Origin: a virus
Length of the DNA: 21,418 nucleotides
IMG/VR virus record: IMGVR_UViG_3300025101_000234
Span: 1 to 21,418 of that record
Strand: one strand, 5' to 3'
This document shows, piece after piece, positions 1 through 8,031 of this stretch (the stretch's first letter is position 1; each line of letters begins with the position of its first letter). The position numbers and the translations under genes were made by a program. The notes below the pieces were generated by a model, which did not search any database, was not told where the DNA came from, and worked only from the letters and a program-made list of their open reading frames with translations.

Positions 1-267
1 AAATATTTTTTCACCTCTTGCAGCAACAATGTTATTATTAAAAAATGCTACCATCAAAACTTTTTCAGAACTAGAAGATGTTTGAGGTACAATATGATTA
101 CAGTGTTTTCTAAAACCGTTTATTCTTCTATAGCCACCCTCAATGTCAGGCTCAAAGTTTAATAACTCTAGTGCTTGACCTGGTTGCATAATAAATGTTG
201 AACGACTTTTAACAAGTCCTCCCTCGCATACAAATGCTGAAGGGGATGTTTGCGATTGGTCAGGCAT
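1..267 (-). CDS. Tail-tube-like structural protein (partial, N-terminal 89 residues)
   Basis: The gene starts at the ATG at 265-267 and runs off the left edge, so only the first 89 residues are visible. It begins MPDQSQTSPSAFVCEGGL and continues through MQPGQALELLNFEPDIEGGY, a start I associate with long podovirus tail proteins of the tail tubular B or stabilisation type, where the N-terminus says that the tail complex is built on a set of linked beta domains. It lies one base after the stop of the tail-adaptor-like gene, in the order expected for tail tube A then B. The upstream sequence has no strong ribosome site, which suggests translational coupling. The family placement is from memory of marine podovirus proteins; the missing C-terminal part would decide it. 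Confidence 0.6.
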   Translation of the reverse strand, partial: MPDQSQTSPSAFVCEGGLVKSRSTFIMQPGQALELLNFEPDIEGGYRRINGFRKHCNHIVPQTSSSSEKVLMVAFFNNNIVAARGEKIF

Positions 268-268
268 A

Positions 269-1210
269 TTAGTTTACTCTTGTTGTTATATCAGACGTTT
301 TAGAATACCCTTGTCTTGGTATAAAAGTTGACCTAACATAGTCAAATCTATTAACTAACAGTGTTTGCATATTTTTTATACCTTGCTCAAATCTTGCAAA
401 GTTAATACCATACTGTTGTGTTTCACCTCTATACTGATATACAAATGCTGTAGCACCATCTGCTATAACAGGTGCAAATCTATCAGGTATAGTTGTTGTA
501 TCACTGTGTGCTGTCATATCACTTGGAAAAGCAAAATAGTCATACTTTATTGAATATGACTTATCAGGATATGGATATAGTATATAGTTATTATCAGGTG
601 TTCTAATAATAGACTGAGGTATACCACCTCTATCAAACTGTGCTACTTGAACTCCACTATCGTGAGCAGATGCTGTTGTTCCATTAGCACCTCTAGTTGC
701 TCCTGTAAATGTAGTAGATGAACCTATAGCTGTATATGTTATTTGTTCATTACCAACAAATAATGTTCCTGCACTGTCAAATCCTGATGTGCTTACAACA
801 GTAATTGTAGTAACTGAATCTGTATGGGATGTACTTAATGTTGTTGTCTGTATTTCATCTTCTTGTGTGATATACGAATTAACATAGTCATTGTAGTTTA
901 ATATTCTTAACCTACCACCACTCGTGCCTAAATCATTGTCTCGTACTAATCTAAATGTATTATAATCTATAGTCTTACCGTCTGTAGGTATACTATATTT
1001 AAAAGTACCTGCAGTTAGTGTTTGAGTTTTTGTTGAGTGGTTAAATGGATATTGAAATTCTTTTTGATTAATAAATCGAACAGCTTCATTAACTGCATTT
1101 TTACACTGAGTTTGGATACCCCTAGAAGATGTAAAATTAGAAGAAGTTAGTTGTACTTCATTTAATCTTGCTATTACTCTATTTGTGTGTGTGAGAAATG
1201 ATTCAGCCAT
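269..1210 (-). CDS. Tail tubular A-like / head-tail adaptor protein with inserted beta domain
   Basis: This 313-residue protein follows the capsid genes and precedes a tail-tube-like protein. Its N-terminal part (about 1-105) and C-terminal part (about 190-313, with DRFAPVIADGATAFVYQYRG and FARFEQGIKNM) fit the helical adaptor proteins of the podovirus tail tubular A type, which sit below the portal and join it to the tail. Residues about 120-185 are rich in Thr, Ser and Gly (TTITVVSTSGF, GNEQITYT, TGATRGANGTTASAH). This resembles a small beta domain often inserted in marine phage structural proteins. AGGA seven bases before the ATG is the ribosome site. I see the domain split directly; the role is inferred from order and similarity. 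It could instead be another neck protein. Confidence 0.6.
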   Translation of the reverse strand: MAESFLTHTNRVIARLNEVQLTSSNFTSSRGIQTQCKNAVNEAVRFINQKEFQYPFNHSTKTQTLTAGTFKYSIPTDGKTIDYNTFRLVRDNDLGTSGGRLRILNYNDYVNSYITQEDEIQTTTLSTSHTDSVTTITVVSTSGFDSAGTLFVGNEQITYTAIGSSTTFTGATRGANGTTASAHDSGVQVAQFDRGGIPQSIIRTPDNNYILYPYPDKSYSIKYDYFAFPSDMTAHSDTTTIPDRFAPVIADGATAFVYQYRGETQQYGINFARFEQGIKNMQTLLVNRFDYVRSTFIPRQGYSKTSDITTRVN

Positions 1211-1234
1211 TCTATGTCCTAAGTGTATTATAAG

Positions 1235-1249
1235 AGGGCAAGTTGCCCT
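1235..1249 (-). terminator. Intergenic hairpin AGGGCAACTTGCCCT
   Basis: A perfect 15-base inverted repeat lies in the 60-base gap between two structural genes. In the leftward RNA it can form AGGGC/GCCCT with a 5-base loop, followed by CUUAUAAUAC. The U-tract is poor, so a strong intrinsic terminator is unlikely. It may be a partial terminator that lowers tail gene expression below capsid expression, or an RNA processing site. Confidence 0.4.
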
Positions 1250-1270
1250 GCCCCCTAATATATAATTGAG

Positions 1271-1768
1271 TTACGCTAATGTATCTCTGTCTACTTCGTC
1301 AGCAGCCATTGAGCCAATGTCATCAATGTCCATGCAGATAGCAAACAATCTGAGTTTTCCACCAGTTGTTGTACCTGTCATAGCTTGAATTTCAATGTCA
1401 ATAGTATCTGAAGTTCCACCAACAATAACTGGAGCATAAGCTGCAGGAGTAGGAGCATAATCACCTACACTTGCACCATCAAAGTCAAAACCATCAACAA
1501 AGTTGTCGAGGTCTCCACCTGTTATGCCAAAGTCAAAATCAGTGTCAGTAGAAGTACCAGCGTGTGCTTCTGTAACTTCAAACCCTGCATGAAGTATAAC
1601 AGTATTCGCAGGAATAGTTAAACCTGGAATAACGTCATTAGCTGCAAGTGCTGTTCCTTTATCAGAAGCAGCAGTAGCAAAGTTAAGTTCGTGCTGAATA
1701 AAGTATGGTTGTCTACCTCTAGACCCCATACCTCTAGCAACTGAAGTTGTATTATCGCCTAATGCCAT
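1271..1768 (-). CDS. Probable accessory head/structural protein
   Basis: This protein of 165 residues is encoded directly after the major capsid gene, with 13 bases between them and a strong ribosome site (AGGAGAATTAAAT before the ATG). The short N-terminus (MALGDNTTSVARGMGSRG) is followed by an acidic region rich in Gly, Thr, Ala and Asp that looks all-beta: strand-like segments include IPGLTIPANTVILHAGFEV, and IDIEIQAMTG. There is no signal peptide or membrane segment. The position after the capsid gene, the soluble beta-rich composition and the good ribosome site suggest a protein made in quantity, such as a head decoration or fibre protein. I do not recognise a named family, so the function is inferred from context only. 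Confidence 0.6.
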   Translation of the reverse strand: MALGDNTTSVARGMGSRGRQPYFIQHELNFATAASDKGTALAANDVIPGLTIPANTVILHAGFEVTEAHAGTSTDTDFDFGITGGDLDNFVDGFDFDGASVGDYAPTPAAYAPVIVGGTSDTIDIEIQAMTGTTTGGKLRLFAICMDIDDIGSMAADEVDRDTLA

Positions 1769-1781
1769 ATTTAATTCTCCT

Positions 1782-2840
1782 TTAAGCTAAGTGGTACTTG
1801 CATCTAACAAGAGCTTCGGGTCTAAGTATTTTTCGACCATACAAATGCATACCACGAACAATATCAGCAAAAGAATCAGGGTCTCTATAAGTCTCTGTCT
1901 TGTTGATTTGTTCAGCAGTAGCTACAGCAGAACTATGTCCTGCAACAATCACACCAAAGTTTGTTGAACTGTTTGCTCCTGTATTTGAAGAACCTGTTCC
2001 AACAGCAGGTAGATTGTTTGATTGGTACACTTTAAAACCATGTAGGTTATTAAGGATTAGACCATTCTGAAGACCAGTTCCACCGAAATCGGCATCAAAT
2101 AGTCTTGAGTCTTCGTCTTTTAAAACCTCAATAAATACTGGGTCTAAAACTAACCATCTTCCGTTAGTATCTACGTTTTGCTGGTCAAGTAATCTTGACA
2201 TACGAGCAATAACTGTTAATGGGTGTCTATCACCATTTGCAGGAGCAGCACTTGTAGCTCCACCTGTTCTAGGTAAGATAGCAACAGCATCACCTGATGA
2301 CCCACCGAAATCTTCAGCATCAATTAACATTGATGTTAACAATTCGTCTGAACCAGCAGTTGAAACAGCTTTTGCACCGTTTACAGTTGAGTTTACAGTA
2401 TCAGCAGCACCATGTAATGCTGACTGTTTAAAGCCTGACAAGTAACCAAGAACATCTTGGTCAAATTGGTCAGCTAGTCTATATGCAGCACGGTCTGAAG
2501 CTAACTGTTGAAAGTTAACGTGACTGTGTGCTTCTTCGATATCATCAACCTTAAATGCAAAGTAATTAGCTTTGTCAATTGTTAGGCTGAACTCTTCATC
2601 GTCAAGGTCTTGAGGTGTTATTGTTGTACCTCTTGTATAAGCCTTAACTGTGATTTCAGGTTCTTTAATAACCTTTACGGAATCACCCATGTTAGCAATC
2701 TCGCCAAAGTAATCTGAGTTAGTGATTTCTTCAACGACTGATGACTTGCGAAATGCAAGTTGTACCTGTTTGCTGTAAATAATTGGGCTAAAATTACCGT
2801 TAGGAAGATTACCATAACCTGCCGCACTTGAAAATGCCAT
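1782..2840 (-). CDS. Major capsid protein
   Basis: The 352-residue product fits an HK97-fold major capsid protein and is the expected next head gene after the scaffold. The N-terminal part (IIYSKQVQLAFRKSSVVEEITNSDYFGEI) and the following strand-rich region (VKVIKEPEITVKAYTRGTTI, then QDLDDEEFSLTIDKANYFAF) match the N-arm, E-loop and P-domain pattern of podovirus coat proteins. Residues about 200-260 (RHPLTVIARMSRLLDQQNV, WLVLDPVFIEVLKDED) are typical of the central A-domain part. The C-terminus ends in MHLYGRKILRPEALVRCKYHL, also characteristic. It has a strong ribosome site (AAGGAGAATAACTT) and its own promoter-like sequence upstream, as expected for the most abundant virion protein. No cleavage protease gene is visible in the window. 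Confidence 0.88.
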   Translation of the reverse strand: MAFSSAAGYGNLPNGNFSPIIYSKQVQLAFRKSSVVEEITNSDYFGEIANMGDSVKVIKEPEITVKAYTRGTTITPQDLDDEEFSLTIDKANYFAFKVDDIEEAHSHVNFQQLASDRAAYRLADQFDQDVLGYLSGFKQSALHGAADTVNSTVNGAKAVSTAGSDELLTSMLIDAEDFGGSSGDAVAILPRTGGATSAAPANGDRHPLTVIARMSRLLDQQNVDTNGRWLVLDPVFIEVLKDEDSRLFDADFGGTGLQNGLILNNLHGFKVYQSNNLPAVGTGSSNTGANSSTNFGVIVAGHSSAVATAEQINKTETYRDPDSFADIVRGMHLYGRKILRPEALVRCKYHLA

Positions 2841-2922
2841 AAGTTATTCTCCTTTTAAGAATATTTACACAGATGCAAAACGTACAAATTTATTAACAAG
2901 GGCTGACTTACGTAAGGTGCAT

Positions 2923-2951
2923 ATCATATAAGCTGTACATCTTATAATCAA
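2923..2951 (-). promoter_or_regulatory. Predicted promoter of the major capsid gene
   Basis: Read leftward, TTGATT (2951-2946) is followed after exactly 17 bases by TATGAT (2928-2923), a good sigma70-type match. The predicted start is near 2915, inside a 10-bp palindrome CTTACGTAAG at 2907-2916, about 75 bases before the capsid ATG. It lies in the largest gap within the structural module (232 bases). It would give capsid protein extra expression independent of the long upstream transcript. Confidence 0.55.
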
Positions 2952-3004
2952 TGGGCTATGTTTATCAGGTATTCTATTAAATTATTGTTGTTTGCTGATT
3001 ATAT

Positions 3005-3042
3005 GTAAGCAAAGGTGTCACATATTTGTGGGCTTTACTTAC
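3005..3042 (-). terminator. 38-base hairpin between oxygenase and capsid genes
   Basis: In the leftward RNA the outer arms GUAAGUAAAG and CUUUGCUUAC pair over 10 positions (one G-U pair). An internal loop and an inner CACA/UGUG stem with loop AAUA follow. The plus-strand RNA would have a C-A mismatch at the wobble position, so the structure favours the minus strand. It lies between the oxygenase stop and the capsid promoter. There is no U-tract after it, so it could be an RNase processing or mRNA-stabilising hairpin rather than an intrinsic terminator. Confidence 0.45.
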
Positions 3043-3072
3043 AGTATTATATATAGTTATATATATAAATTC

Positions 3073-3756
3073 TTATTTGTCAACAGTTTTATTTTGTTCT
3101 TTTGGTACTTCAACAAAACTAAAGTTGACACTAAAGGAACGTCTTTCTCCTTCAGTTTTAAATGGATAAACACAATGAAACAATTCTGCAGGAAATACAT
3201 AAAAATCTCCTACTTGTGGTTTAACCATAAAATTAGTTTGGCTATATCCTGATGGTGTACCGTGAGCAAATTGTATATGCCCATTAGCAGGATGATGGTC
3301 TTTATAATCCTCTTCCCACTCTTTTTCAATACCATCAGGTAATGCTAAATATCCAACACAAGACATCCTAGCTCCAGTATGAATATGTAAAGGATTATAT
3401 TCATTTTGAAACTGTCTTACAAACCATCCTGAAACAATCTGTATTCCATAATTAAAAGTCTCAGTGTCTAGTTTCTGTGTTCCAAAAGAATGTCTATACT
3501 CAACGTAGTTATGTAATCTTCCTATAAATTGTGAAAATTCATCTAACCATAGTTGTTCTATTTCTTTACTAAACCTTAACTCTTGTTTAACTTTACCTAC
3601 TAAGTTATCTGACCAATCCTCTAAGTTAGGACTCATTAACTTATTCATCTTTTTAACAAAGTTAGGTGTCATCTTTTTGTATCCCATTACAGGACCAAAA
3701 GGTGCTAAGTACTCTTCTTCCTTTTTAGGAATATATATTTTACTGTGATGTGCCAT
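3073..3756 (-). CDS. 2-oxoglutarate/Fe(II)-dependent oxygenase (2OG-FeII_Oxy_5-like)
   Basis: This protein of 227 residues looks like a non-haem iron dioxygenase that couples 2-oxoglutarate decarboxylation to hydroxylation of a substrate. The iron-site pattern is visible: NPLHIHTGARMSCVGYLALP at 121-140 supplies His124 and probably His126 in place of the usual HxD, GDFYVFPAELFHCVYPF at 183-199 supplies the distal His194, and RRSFSVNF at 205-212 supplies the Arg that binds 2-oxoglutarate. The order and spacing fit the family known as CHP02466/2OG-FeII_Oxy_5, common in marine phages. It lies 9 bases after the scaffold gene and before the capsid gene, inside the head assembly module, so a virion protein is a reasonable but unproven substrate. 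A free metabolite or host protein substrate is also possible. Confidence 0.85.
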   Translation of the reverse strand: MAHHSKIYIPKKEEEYLAPFGPVMGYKKMTPNFVKKMNKLMSPNLEDWSDNLVGKVKQELRFSKEIEQLWLDEFSQFIGRLHNYVEYRHSFGTQKLDTETFNYGIQIVSGWFVRQFQNEYNPLHIHTGARMSCVGYLALPDGIEKEWEEDYKDHHPANGHIQFAHGTPSGYSQTNFMVKPQVGDFYVFPAELFHCVYPFKTEGERRSFSVNFSFVEVPKEQNKTVDK

Positions 3757-3765
3757 AATGTATTC

Positions 3766-4608
3766 CTATCTTGCAGAACCTGATACATCATATATAAATG
3801 TACCACTACGTATAGATTCCATTATAGCATCTGAGTTTTTCTCATACTGTTGTGCTGACATTTTTTGAACATCAGACTCTCTAATACCACCTTTATTTTT
3901 TTCTTGTGGTTTGTTTCTCATATTTCTTGTTGAAACAGTTCTTGCTACATCATCTGATTTTCTACCACTTTCTTTCTTTATATTCTTATCTACTTTATAT
4001 AAGTCTATAGCTCGTGCAGCAGACTTTGCATCATTATCATTTTCGTACAAAGCATCTTGTACCCACTTAGGCTGTTCCTCTGCCCACTCGTGAAAGTCAT
4101 CGCTTTCTCTAATATCAGCAAAGTCAGGATGTATATGTAATAATTCTGCTTCAGCTTTTTCTTTAGATGCAGAAATTTTCATTTCATCAATTGCTTGTAG
4201 CTTCTTTTGTATATCAGCAGATTGTTCTTTAGCTTTCTTTATAGCAATTGTTTCAACGATAGCAGCAACATCGGGATACTTAGATACCCAAGCATCTAAA
4301 TCTTCTTCAGATGTTGGTAGCTTCATTTCTTTTCTTGTTGCATCAGATAGTTGATTTTCTAATGCTTCTATCTTAGCTTTAAATTCTTCTGATTGTTTTT
4401 GTTGATGTCTTCTTAAATCAGAGTATCTTTTTTTAAAAGTTTTTTCTTCAGGGTTAGAAGGTTCTTCTTCTTTTACTTCACCTTTTTGCTCTTCAACTAA
4501 TTCCTCTAATTCTTTTTCTTCTTTTTTAACTCGTTCTTCGTTAGAGTAAGGCTTAGTCATAAATGCAACTTTCTTAGGTGTTGCTTCCTTTGTCATATCT
4601 TCTGTCAT
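3766..4608 (-). CDS. Capsid scaffolding protein
   Basis: This highly charged 280-residue protein is predicted to be mostly helical, with a long Glu/Lys-rich coiled-coil segment at about 20-95 and another at about 120-165. The region HPDFADIRESDDFHEWAEEQ and the following WVQDALYENDNDAKSAARAI is a pattern I know from marine podovirus scaffold proteins. The C-terminal end is basic and then short and polar, as expected for the part that binds coat protein. Composition, length and location just upstream of the capsid gene all agree with an internal assembly scaffold that leaves or is lost from the head on DNA packaging. The ribosome site AAGGAGAATAAA is strong. No protease domain is fused to it. 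Confidence 0.82.
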   Translation of the reverse strand: MTEDMTKEATPKKVAFMTKPYSNEERVKKEEKELEELVEEQKGEVKEEEPSNPEEKTFKKRYSDLRRHQQKQSEEFKAKIEALENQLSDATRKEMKLPTSEEDLDAWVSKYPDVAAIVETIAIKKAKEQSADIQKKLQAIDEMKISASKEKAEAELLHIHPDFADIRESDDFHEWAEEQPKWVQDALYENDNDAKSAARAIDLYKVDKNIKKESGRKSDDVARTVSTRNMRNKPQEKNKGGIRESDVQKMSAQQYEKNSDAIMESIRSGTFIYDVSGSAR

Positions 4609-4621
4609 TTTATTCTCCTTG

Positions 4622-4660
4622 TTGGGGTCAAAGTAGCCATCATTGGGGTATGAGTAGCCA
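4622..4660 (-). repeat. Tandem 18-bp imperfect direct repeat upstream of the scaffold gene
   Basis: Two copies of an 18-base unit (4622-4639 and 4643-4660) are spaced 21 bases apart and differ at three central positions. On the leftward strand each reads TGGCTACT, three variable bases, ACCCCAA. They fill most of the 65-base gap before the scaffold ribosome site, so they lie in its leader RNA. They may be a protein-binding site or the trace of a local duplication. Confidence 0.6.
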
Positions 4661-4673
4661 ACAAACTAGGTAT

Positions 4674-4868
4674 TTATCGTGTACCTAAACCACGTCTTAC
4701 TACAGTCTTTACAGGTTTCTTTAATTTTATTAAACCCATAATATCAGGTCCTAGTATTTTTGCTAAGACCCTACCCTCTGCTGTTCCTTGTAAACCTCTA
4801 ACTATTTCTTTTTCATCTTCTGTAAGAGAAGCGTATCTCTCACCAAATACTCTAATTAGTTCTTCCAT
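4674..4868 (-). CDS. Small conserved-type protein between virion protein and scaffold
   Basis: The gene encodes 64 residues. The first half (MEELIRVFGERYASLTEDEKEIV) is an acidic amphipathic helix, and the second half becomes basic and Gly-rich (LGPDIMGLIKLKKPVKTVVR, RGLGTR). The ATG at 4868 lies inside the last codons of the 1059-residue virion gene (17-base overlap), so it is probably translated by coupling. There is no signal peptide or membrane helix. Its place between an internal virion protein and the scaffold suggests a minor head or assembly factor. I do not recognise the family and assign no function. Confidence 0.6.
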   Translation of the reverse strand: MEELIRVFGERYASLTEDEKEIVRGLQGTAEGRVLAKILGPDIMGLIKLKKPVKTVVRRGLGTR

Positions 4869-7800
4869 TTAATTTTCCTACAATATAACATAATGGCTCT
4901 AGTATTGCTCTTTCAACTGCACCAGCCCAATGTCGCTTACCTTTTTTCTGCATCCAAATATCAGCAGTTCTTCTACGTGCAACACCCTCTAACCACTTTC
5001 TAATAATCTTATTAGATGTATTATTATCTTTATATGCGTATCTAACAAGTGGTTTAAAAAGAATATGATAACCTATTTGATAGTGTTTGTCAAGTGTTTT
5101 ACTTTGATTTAACCAAATTGTTTGTCTAAAAGAACCAAAACCATATTGATTATTCATAGCAGTACAAACTATTTTATCATCTGACTTATCTTCTTTTTCT
5201 TCCTTCTGTTCTTTAACTACTTGTTGTGCAGCTTCTTTAGCAGACTTACCACCCTCTTTTGCTCTTACAGTACCACCAGGTTCTCTTGTTCTAACTACTG
5301 AACCTGCTTCAGCACCTGAAACACCAGACATAACATTACTTACTCTTTCTGCTTGTCTTTGGTCTTTTTCAGATTGTTCTCTTTGTTGTCTAGCTACTTC
5401 TGCTTGGGCTTCTATTGCTTGTCTTTCAGCTGCTGCTTTATCGGCTGCTGCTTTTGCTTCAGCTACTTTAGCTTTTTCTGCAGCTATTGTTGCGGCTTCA
5501 CCTTTAGCTCTAGCAGATGCAGCCATAGCATCAGCTTTTCTATCCTCAGATGCTTGTAGTGAAGCTGCTTGTTGCATAGCCATTGAGGAAGTACCTCCCA
5601 TTTTACTTGCATCATCTAATGCTTGTTGGGTTTGTTTTACAGAAGGTCTTTGTAATTCTGTAAATTCTTCCATACCTAGGTCATCAGTTGTATCTTGTGT
5701 TTCGTCAGGTTCAAAAAAGAAACCACCTCTTATAAGATTGTTAGCTCCATCAAAAGTTTGTCTATAATCTGGTTCACTTCTTACAAAAGGTTTTTTAAAT
5801 CCTTGCCCTGGTTTTGGAAATCCAAATCTATTTAATTCTAAATCAGGATTTTTAATTTGTTTTGTAACTTGTGTATCTAGTAAACCAAATTTTAATTTAT
5901 TTGCTGGTGATAAAGAACTGCCTTTTCTATTTCTATTTTCATCTAAAAAGAAAAATTCATTTGTGTTAGGGTCTCGTTCTATTTCAATTTCACCTGTACC
6001 AGGACTAAAAGCTGTTGAAATAAATCTACCTTTAGGTCTAGGCTTAGGACCTTTTTCATCAGCATCTATTTCAGATACACCTGAATCAGTACCTACTAAT
6101 GGAGGTAATGCTTCTACTGTAACATCTCCTCTAGGGTCAACAGGAGTTGTTGTCATTCCATCTGATACACCACTAACAATACCTTCCATAGTTGAAGCAT
6201 CTTCATAATCATCTAATCGTGGGTCAATTTCTGCTGCAGCTCTAACTTCTGAACTAGGTCTAGACGTAGGAGTAGGCACGTCAGATTTAAGTCTATTAAA
6301 TGCTTCTAATATACCATCTTCATTAAATAAAAACTGTGGCATACGAATACCTGTTTCACCAAATGTAGCTTTGTCTCTATTAGCTAATAGTGATTCAAAA
6401 GTTCCGTCAAAGTCCTCTGGAGCATTTTGTATTATAGATTGAACATAACCATCATAACTTCTATCTCTCATCTCTTCTTCTTCTTGTGCAACTTGTATGG
6501 CACGTTCTCTATCTTCACTAGGTTGCGTTGTAGAAACAGTCATTCCTGCTTGAACAGGTTCTTCTTCAACGGGTGCTACATAGTCACCTACTAATTCATA
6601 ACCTTTTGGTATTGGGTATAAAGGTACAAACTTACCATCTACCATACTTCCGGGAATATTAACTGTTGTTCCATCAGGACCTCTATATGTTTTAACTCCT
6701 GAAAACTGTGTTCTACCACTAGACTTTCCTACTAATGCTCCAGCACCTGGTTGAACACCTGCAGTTTGTTGTCCTTCAAATTCAGCTATATCATAGCCTT
6801 GTGGCATATTAACAATATCCCCACCTTCTCGCATCCTTCTCATCATTGGTTCTTCCTCCTCCAAATCTAAATCGTCAATAGTAAAAGGAATATCATCAGG
6901 CAGAGTAGCATCCTCTGAATTTCCCATTTGACCCATTTCTTCCATACGTTTAAGACCTGCTTTAGCTTCTTGACGTAGTGCCATAAGTTTTTCCAAACCA
7001 ATAAAACGAACAACGTCAGCAGGAAACACAAATTCGCCTTCACTCAGCATAGCTGGAATGTCATCACGAACCTCCTTTCGTAATGAACCAGATGGCACTT
7101 CATTACCTGATTCTTGGTCTACAGTTCCACCTTCATCTAGTAAACCTCCTTCATCAAACATATTCATTTGTTTTGCTTGTGCCATGCCACCCTCGTTTAA
7201 TGGTAAATAACTCATAATAAAATCAAAAGCCTGTTTAAACTTTCCTTCATTACCTTCTGTTTGTTTTCTAATTTCTTCTTGGATAGAATTAGGATTATCT
7301 AAATAACCCATAACATTTTTAATATACTTTTGATTTTCAGATTGCTTTGTACTACCGTGATAATTTTTTAAAAAAGAATCAATGCTATCTGATTGTTTAA
7401 GTTTATCTTCAATAACTAAATCAAAAAGTTTATCATAGTGTTTATCGTGTTGTTCTCTAGGTATGTTTCCTACACCTAACCCACCAAATATTTCTTTGTC
7501 TTTTTTAGTTGTTCTTATTTTTTTACCGTCTTTATATAAAGAATTATAATAGTCTATGTTTAATTTATTTTTACCTTGAGATATAAAATTTAAAGCATAC
7601 TGTTCAAACTCATCATCAAATCTACTAGGATATCTAGCTAATAAATCTTCAACAGTTGTTGATGTAATTTGCCCCGGACCAAACCCTGAAGATGAGTTTT
7701 TCTTTTTACTTACACCTGTAAAAAAATAAGGACTATCTATACTTTTTAAATAAGGTCCTACTTCATGTGCTACTATAGCTTTTTTTAAATCTGCTTTATT

Positions 7801-8031
7801 GTAACCAAATATATCTTCAGATGTTTTAGGTACTTCTTTAAAGTCTTTTGTAAACTTTGTACCTCTTGTTAACTGTGCTATTACAGCAGGAGATGGTTTA
7901 GGTATCGGAGATTGTACTTCTTCTGTCATAGGATTACCCATACTCTCATTCAAATCGGCAGTGGTAACACCCGTAGCTTCGCCCATTCTTTCTTGATACT
8001 TTCTTTTAAAATCGCTTATGCTTTCAGCCAT
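4852..8031 (-). CDS. Large multidomain virion protein with lytic transglycosylase-like N-terminus
   Basis: This 1059-residue protein is the longest in the window. Residues about 80-245 look like a peptidoglycan-cleaving transglycosylase: AIVAHEVGPYL with Glu90 as a possible catalytic acid, SSSGFGPGQITSTTVEDLL (114-130) resembling the Gly-rich GxxQI segment, and NYHGSTKQSENQKYIKNVMG (223-242) resembling the YxG...YVxxV motif. Residues about 290-365 hold a module common in marine phage virion proteins (GGTVDQESGNEVPSGSLRKE, then DDIPAMLSEGEFVFPADVV). A long Ala/Glu/Lys/Gln-rich helical stretch lies at about 800-945. The last 109 residues form a separate domain (IVCTAMNNQYGFGSFRQTIW, GYHILFKPLV, WLEGVARRR). 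It is probably an internal or ejected virion protein that opens the cell wall during DNA entry. The domain readings are mine and the catalytic claim is inference. Confidence 0.7.
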   Translation of the reverse strand: MAESISDFKRKYQERMGEATGVTTADLNESMGNPMTEEVQSPIPKPSPAVIAQLTRGTKFTKDFKEVPKTSEDIFGYNKADLKKAIVAHEVGPYLKSIDSPYFFTGVSKKKNSSSGFGPGQITSTTVEDLLARYPSRFDDEFEQYALNFISQGKNKLNIDYYNSLYKDGKKIRTTKKDKEIFGGLGVGNIPREQHDKHYDKLFDLVIEDKLKQSDSIDSFLKNYHGSTKQSENQKYIKNVMGYLDNPNSIQEEIRKQTEGNEGKFKQAFDFIMSYLPLNEGGMAQAKQMNMFDEGGLLDEGGTVDQESGNEVPSGSLRKEVRDDIPAMLSEGEFVFPADVVRFIGLEKLMALRQEAKAGLKRMEEMGQMGNSEDATLPDDIPFTIDDLDLEEEEPMMRRMREGGDIVNMPQGYDIAEFEGQQTAGVQPGAGALVGKSSGRTQFSGVKTYRGPDGTTVNIPGSMVDGKFVPLYPIPKGYELVGDYVAPVEEEPVQAGMTVSTTQPSEDRERAIQVAQEEEEMRDRSYDGYVQSIIQNAPEDFDGTFESLLANRDKATFGETGIRMPQFLFNEDGILEAFNRLKSDVPTPTSRPSSEVRAAAEIDPRLDDYEDASTMEGIVSGVSDGMTTTPVDPRGDVTVEALPPLVGTDSGVSEIDADEKGPKPRPKGRFISTAFSPGTGEIEIERDPNTNEFFFLDENRNRKGSSLSPANKLKFGLLDTQVTKQIKNPDLELNRFGFPKPGQGFKKPFVRSEPDYRQTFDGANNLIRGGFFFEPDETQDTTDDLGMEEFTELQRPSVKQTQQALDDASKMGGTSSMAMQQAASLQASEDRKADAMAASARAKGEAATIAAEKAKVAEAKAAADKAAAERQAIEAQAEVARQQREQSEKDQRQAERVSNVMSGVSGAEAGSVVRTREPGGTVRAKEGGKSAKEAAQQVVKEQKEEKEDKSDDKIVCTAMNNQYGFGSFRQTIWLNQSKTLDKHYQIGYHILFKPLVRYAYKDNNTSNKIIRKWLEGVARRRTADIWMQKKGKRHWAGAVERAILEPLCYIVGKLNGRTN

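Noticed and set aside
1227-1232. TATAAT box (leftward) before the tail-adaptor-like gene
   Set aside because: The -10 match is perfect, but the sequence 17 bases upstream is GGGGGC-like and the hairpin AGGGCAACTTGCCCT fills the spacer, so a sigma70 promoter is not supported.
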